In this document: one piece after another, positions 62,552 through 64,000 of the stretch
How positions within the stretch are numbered: position 1 is the first letter of the stretch
How the letters are laid out: each line of letters opens with the position of its first letter
Assembly: GCF_022867865.1 (NCBI RefSeq)
Contig: NZ_JALIEC010000004.1
Span: forward strand, 62,001 to 126,000
Origin: Phaeobacter sp. J2-8
GTDB lineage: Bacteria; Pseudomonadota; Alphaproteobacteria; Rhodobacterales; Rhodobacteraceae
Length of the DNA: 64,000 nt
Direction: 5' to 3'
Notes under the pieces: generated by a model
The model's input: the letters and a program-made list of their open reading frames with translations, nothing else
What the model was told of the DNA's origin: nothing
The model's database searches: none
Position numbers and translations under genes: made by a program

Positions 62552-63223
62552 TCAGGCCTCGATCCGATAGCCCGACCCGCGCACGGTTTCGATCAAGTCC
62601 CGGTCAAAGGGTTTGTCGACCTTGGCGCGCAGCCTGCTGATATGGGTTTCGACCACATTTGTCTGGGGGTCGAAACTGATGTCCCACACCGCCTCCAGCA
62701 GCATGGTGCGGGTCTGCACCCGGCCCTTGCGGCGCAAAAGATGTTCCAGAAGCGCGAATTCCCGCGGCAGAAGGTCGATGACCTGCCCCGCGCGCGTCAC
62801 CTTGCGCCGAACAAGGTCCATTTCCAGATCGCCAGCGCGCAGGACAGTATCCTCCTGCGTGGCGCGCGGTCGCCGCGCCAGCGCCGCAACACGCGCCGAA
62901 AGCTCACCAAAGGCAAAGGGTTTCACCAGATAATCATCGCCCCCGGCGTTCAGCCCCTCGATCCGGTCATCGACCCCGCCAAGCGATGTCAGAAACAGCA
63001 CCGGCGTCTGGTTTTTGGCCCCCCGCAGGGTTTTGACCAGCGCCATCCCGTCAAGACCGGGCAACATCCGGTCGACGATCAGGATGTCATAATCGGTGGT
63101 GCTGGCCTGCAAGAGCGCCTCGCGCCCGTTCTCCAAAAGGTCGACAACATGGCCTTCTTCCCGCAGCCCATCCGCGATGTAGGTGCCGGTTGTCTTGTCG
63201 TCCTCGATCACCAGGATCTTCAT
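62552..63223 (-). CDS. OmpR/PhoB-type response regulator (system 2)
   Basis: 223 residues; receiver with VIEDD, Asp51 (LIVDRMLPG) and LVKPF, then winged-helix domain (DLLPREFALLEHLLRRKGRVQTRTMLLEAVWDISFDPQTNVVETHISRLRAKVD). Start at ATG 63223 after GGAGCAAGAG; the longer frame to 63409 reaches back into the small acidic protein's gene. Its DNA-recognition region is very like that of system 1, so the two regulators may share sites. Confidence 0.93.
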   Translation of the reverse strand: MKILVIEDDKTTGTYIADGLREEGHVVDLLENGREALLQASTTDYDILIVDRMLPGLDGMALVKTLRGAKNQTPVLFLTSLGGVDDRIEGLNAGGDDYLVKPFAFGELSARVAALARRPRATQEDTVLRAGDLEMDLVRRKVTRAGQVIDLLPREFALLEHLLRRKGRVQTRTMLLEAVWDISFDPQTNVVETHISRLRAKVDKPFDRDLIETVRGSGYRIEA

Positions 63224-63299
63224 CTCTTGCTCCGTCACATGCCGATGGACCCACAAGGGGGCCACCGGTCTTTTGCCATGGATCTCAGAACTTTGCGAC

Positions 63300-63668
63300 T
63301 TACTTGTCGTCGTCGCCGTCCATATCGCCATCACCGTCGCCGTCTTCATCGACCTCGACCGCCATCGACCCATCTGCCAACGTAAAGAGCACCTCCTGCT
63401 CGGACCCATCGGCCATCATGACCTCGAATTCCACAATGCCATTGCCCGGGGTATCGTCATCGAATTCGGCCTCTGTGACCGTGCCGCCGGTCTTGGTTTC
63501 GACGTCCGCCACCACGGCGGCCACTTCGGGATGGGCGGTCAGGAACTGTTGCAGTTCTTGCGCCGATCTGGCGTCCGACCCTGTCGCGGCATAGGCCAGC
63601 GTGCCGGTCAGGACAAACAGGCCGACAAGGCCAGAGGTAGCAGCGCCTGCGATCTTATTGCGTTTCAT
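63300..63668 (-). CDS. Small exported PepSY-like acidic protein
   Basis: 122 residues: signal peptide (MKRNKIAGAATSGLVGLFVLTGTLAYA), a PepSY-like stretch (LTAHPEVAAVVADVETKTGGTVTEAEFDDD through FEVMMADGSEQEVLFTLADGSMAVE), and a very acidic tail of alternating Asp and Gly (EDGDGDGDMDGDDD). The tail could bind calcium. ATG 63668 has AAGGAG six bases upstream. It lies 76 bases upstream of response regulator 2 on the same strand, an arrangement common for PepSY proteins controlled by such systems. Confidence 0.8.
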   Translation of the reverse strand: MKRNKIAGAATSGLVGLFVLTGTLAYAATGSDARSAQELQQFLTAHPEVAAVVADVETKTGGTVTEAEFDDDTPGNGIVEFEVMMADGSEQEVLFTLADGSMAVEVDEDGDGDGDMDGDDDK

Positions 63669-63872
63669 GGTCATCTCCTTGGTGTTGGGCGGGACCATCC
63701 CGCCCGATGACATTGATCTAAGGTCTCCGAATGCCGGGCGACTGACCGGTGCATTACATCTCTGTTAGGTCTGGATATGGCGCCGCGAAACCCTGAACCG
63801 CCGTTCAAACCACGATGCTGACGGGGCGATTTGCGTCAGCGACAAAAGCAAAACCGGGCAGTAAAACGCACA

Positions 63873-63894
63873 ACGGCGGGGATGCCCCCGCCGT
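63873..63894 (-). terminator. Rho-independent-like terminator of the right-edge gene
   Basis: Nine-base-pair stem ACGGCGGGG (63873-63881) / CCCCGCCGT (63886-63894), four-base loop, 25 bases beyond the stop of the minus-strand gene at the right edge. Reading leftward it is followed by TTGTGCGTTTTAC, a short T run. The remaining gap 63669-63872 shows nothing else supportable. Confidence 0.6.
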
Positions 63895-63918
63895 CTGCTT
63901 GTCGTCAGAATATGTGGC

Positions 63919-64000
63919 TCAGGCCGTGACAGGCCGGTCCTCAAAGCGTTCACTCTGCGCCGCCTTGGCGCGTTTTTCCGCCGCCGCGATGATCCCCGGC
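63919..64000 (-). CDS. Unidentified protein, C-terminal end only
   Basis: A minus-strand frame enters from the right edge and stops at TGA 63921-63919. Only the last 26 or so residues are visible (GIIAAAEKRAKAAQSERFEDRPVTA): a charged, Ala-rich helix. The stop is followed by a good terminator hairpin, which supports a real gene end. Too short to assign a family. Confidence 0.5.
   Translation of the reverse strand, partial: PGIIAAAEKRAKAAQSERFEDRPVTA

Noticed and set aside
61268-63385. 705-codon plus-strand open frame opposite the second two-component system
   Set aside because: Same third-position GC effect; the composition is unlike a real protein and the opposite strand encodes a complete kinase and regulator.
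63765-63953. 62-codon minus-strand open frame in the gap before the right-edge gene
   Set aside because: It overlaps the terminator hairpin and the end of the right-edge gene, has no ribosome-binding site and no recognisable sequence.

Overview
The window is high-GC DNA from an alphaproteobacterium, most likely a marine Rhodobacteraceae (Roseobacter-group) member. The best taxonomic clues are the pcaQ / pobA-pcaDCHG arrangement, the density of TRAP and TTT (tripartite tricarboxylate) transporters, and polyol genes resembling rhizobial rbt/ery genes. There is no rRNA, tRNA, CRISPR array, prophage or IS element. It reads as one long catabolic region with 57 protein genes or gene remnants, two of them cut by the window edges.

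Layout. (1) 1-9051: C-terminal part of a long arylsulfatase, then a co-oriented sugar-alcohol cluster: ribitol-dehydrogenase-like SDR, two FGGY kinases, a 2-hydroxyacid dehydrogenase, a fuculose-phosphate-type aldolase and a GlpD/EryB-type dehydrogenase. (2) 9117-16465: SMP-30 lactonase divergent from a FadR-type regulator, an enolase-superfamily dehydratase, a ribose-type ABC importer, an SDR and a mutarotase, i.e. a probable oxidative aldose route. (3) 16490-18135: hipBA toxin-antitoxin pair with a strong upstream inverted repeat. (4) 18174-23766: 4-hydroxybenzoate/protocatechuate catabolism, with a BKACE (DUF849) gene where pcaB is usually found. (5) 23923-30223: aldehyde dehydrogenase, TRAP transporter, LysR, and a coniferyl-alcohol-dehydrogenase-like SDR. 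(6) 30343-31574: HxlR regulator divergent from a double-NTF2 protein. (7) 31681-43614: FadR-type regulator, DHDPS-family enzyme and rhamnonate-dehydratase-like enzyme on the minus strand; divergent from them an apparent operon TctC-TctB-TctA-PdxA family-two sulfatases-SulP. (8) 43735-50044: second TTT transporter divergent from two beta-propeller proteins and a LysR. (9) 50037-57714: TauE/SafE permease, b561-type cytochrome, LysR, arylsulfotransferase-family protein with an EF-hand partner, and a second TRAP transporter. (10) 57888-64000: secreted metallophosphoesterase, two paralogous two-component systems, a small PepSY-like protein, and a gene cut by the right edge.

How it fits together. 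Aromatic (pob/pca, aryl alcohol/aldehyde), sugar-acid/polyol and organosulfate functions sit side by side. The most interesting unit is 31681-43614: two sulfatases without visible signal peptides share an operon with a carboxylate-type importer and a SulP anion transporter. This suggests that a sulfated acid is taken up intact, desulfated in the cytosol, and its sulfate handled by SulP. The same 23-bp promoter element lies in front of this operon and 17 kb away in front of the LysR/b561 intergenic region, which ties that system to the arylsulfotransferase/TauE region.

Caveat: eight otherwise full-length genes each carry one apparent single-base frameshift (2502-4137, 4137-5695, 16490-17808, 28422-29316, 34702-35659, 41837-43614, 43735-45236, 56399-57714). 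This many isolated indels in well-preserved genes looks more like consensus sequence error than gene decay, but the sequence alone cannot settle it.
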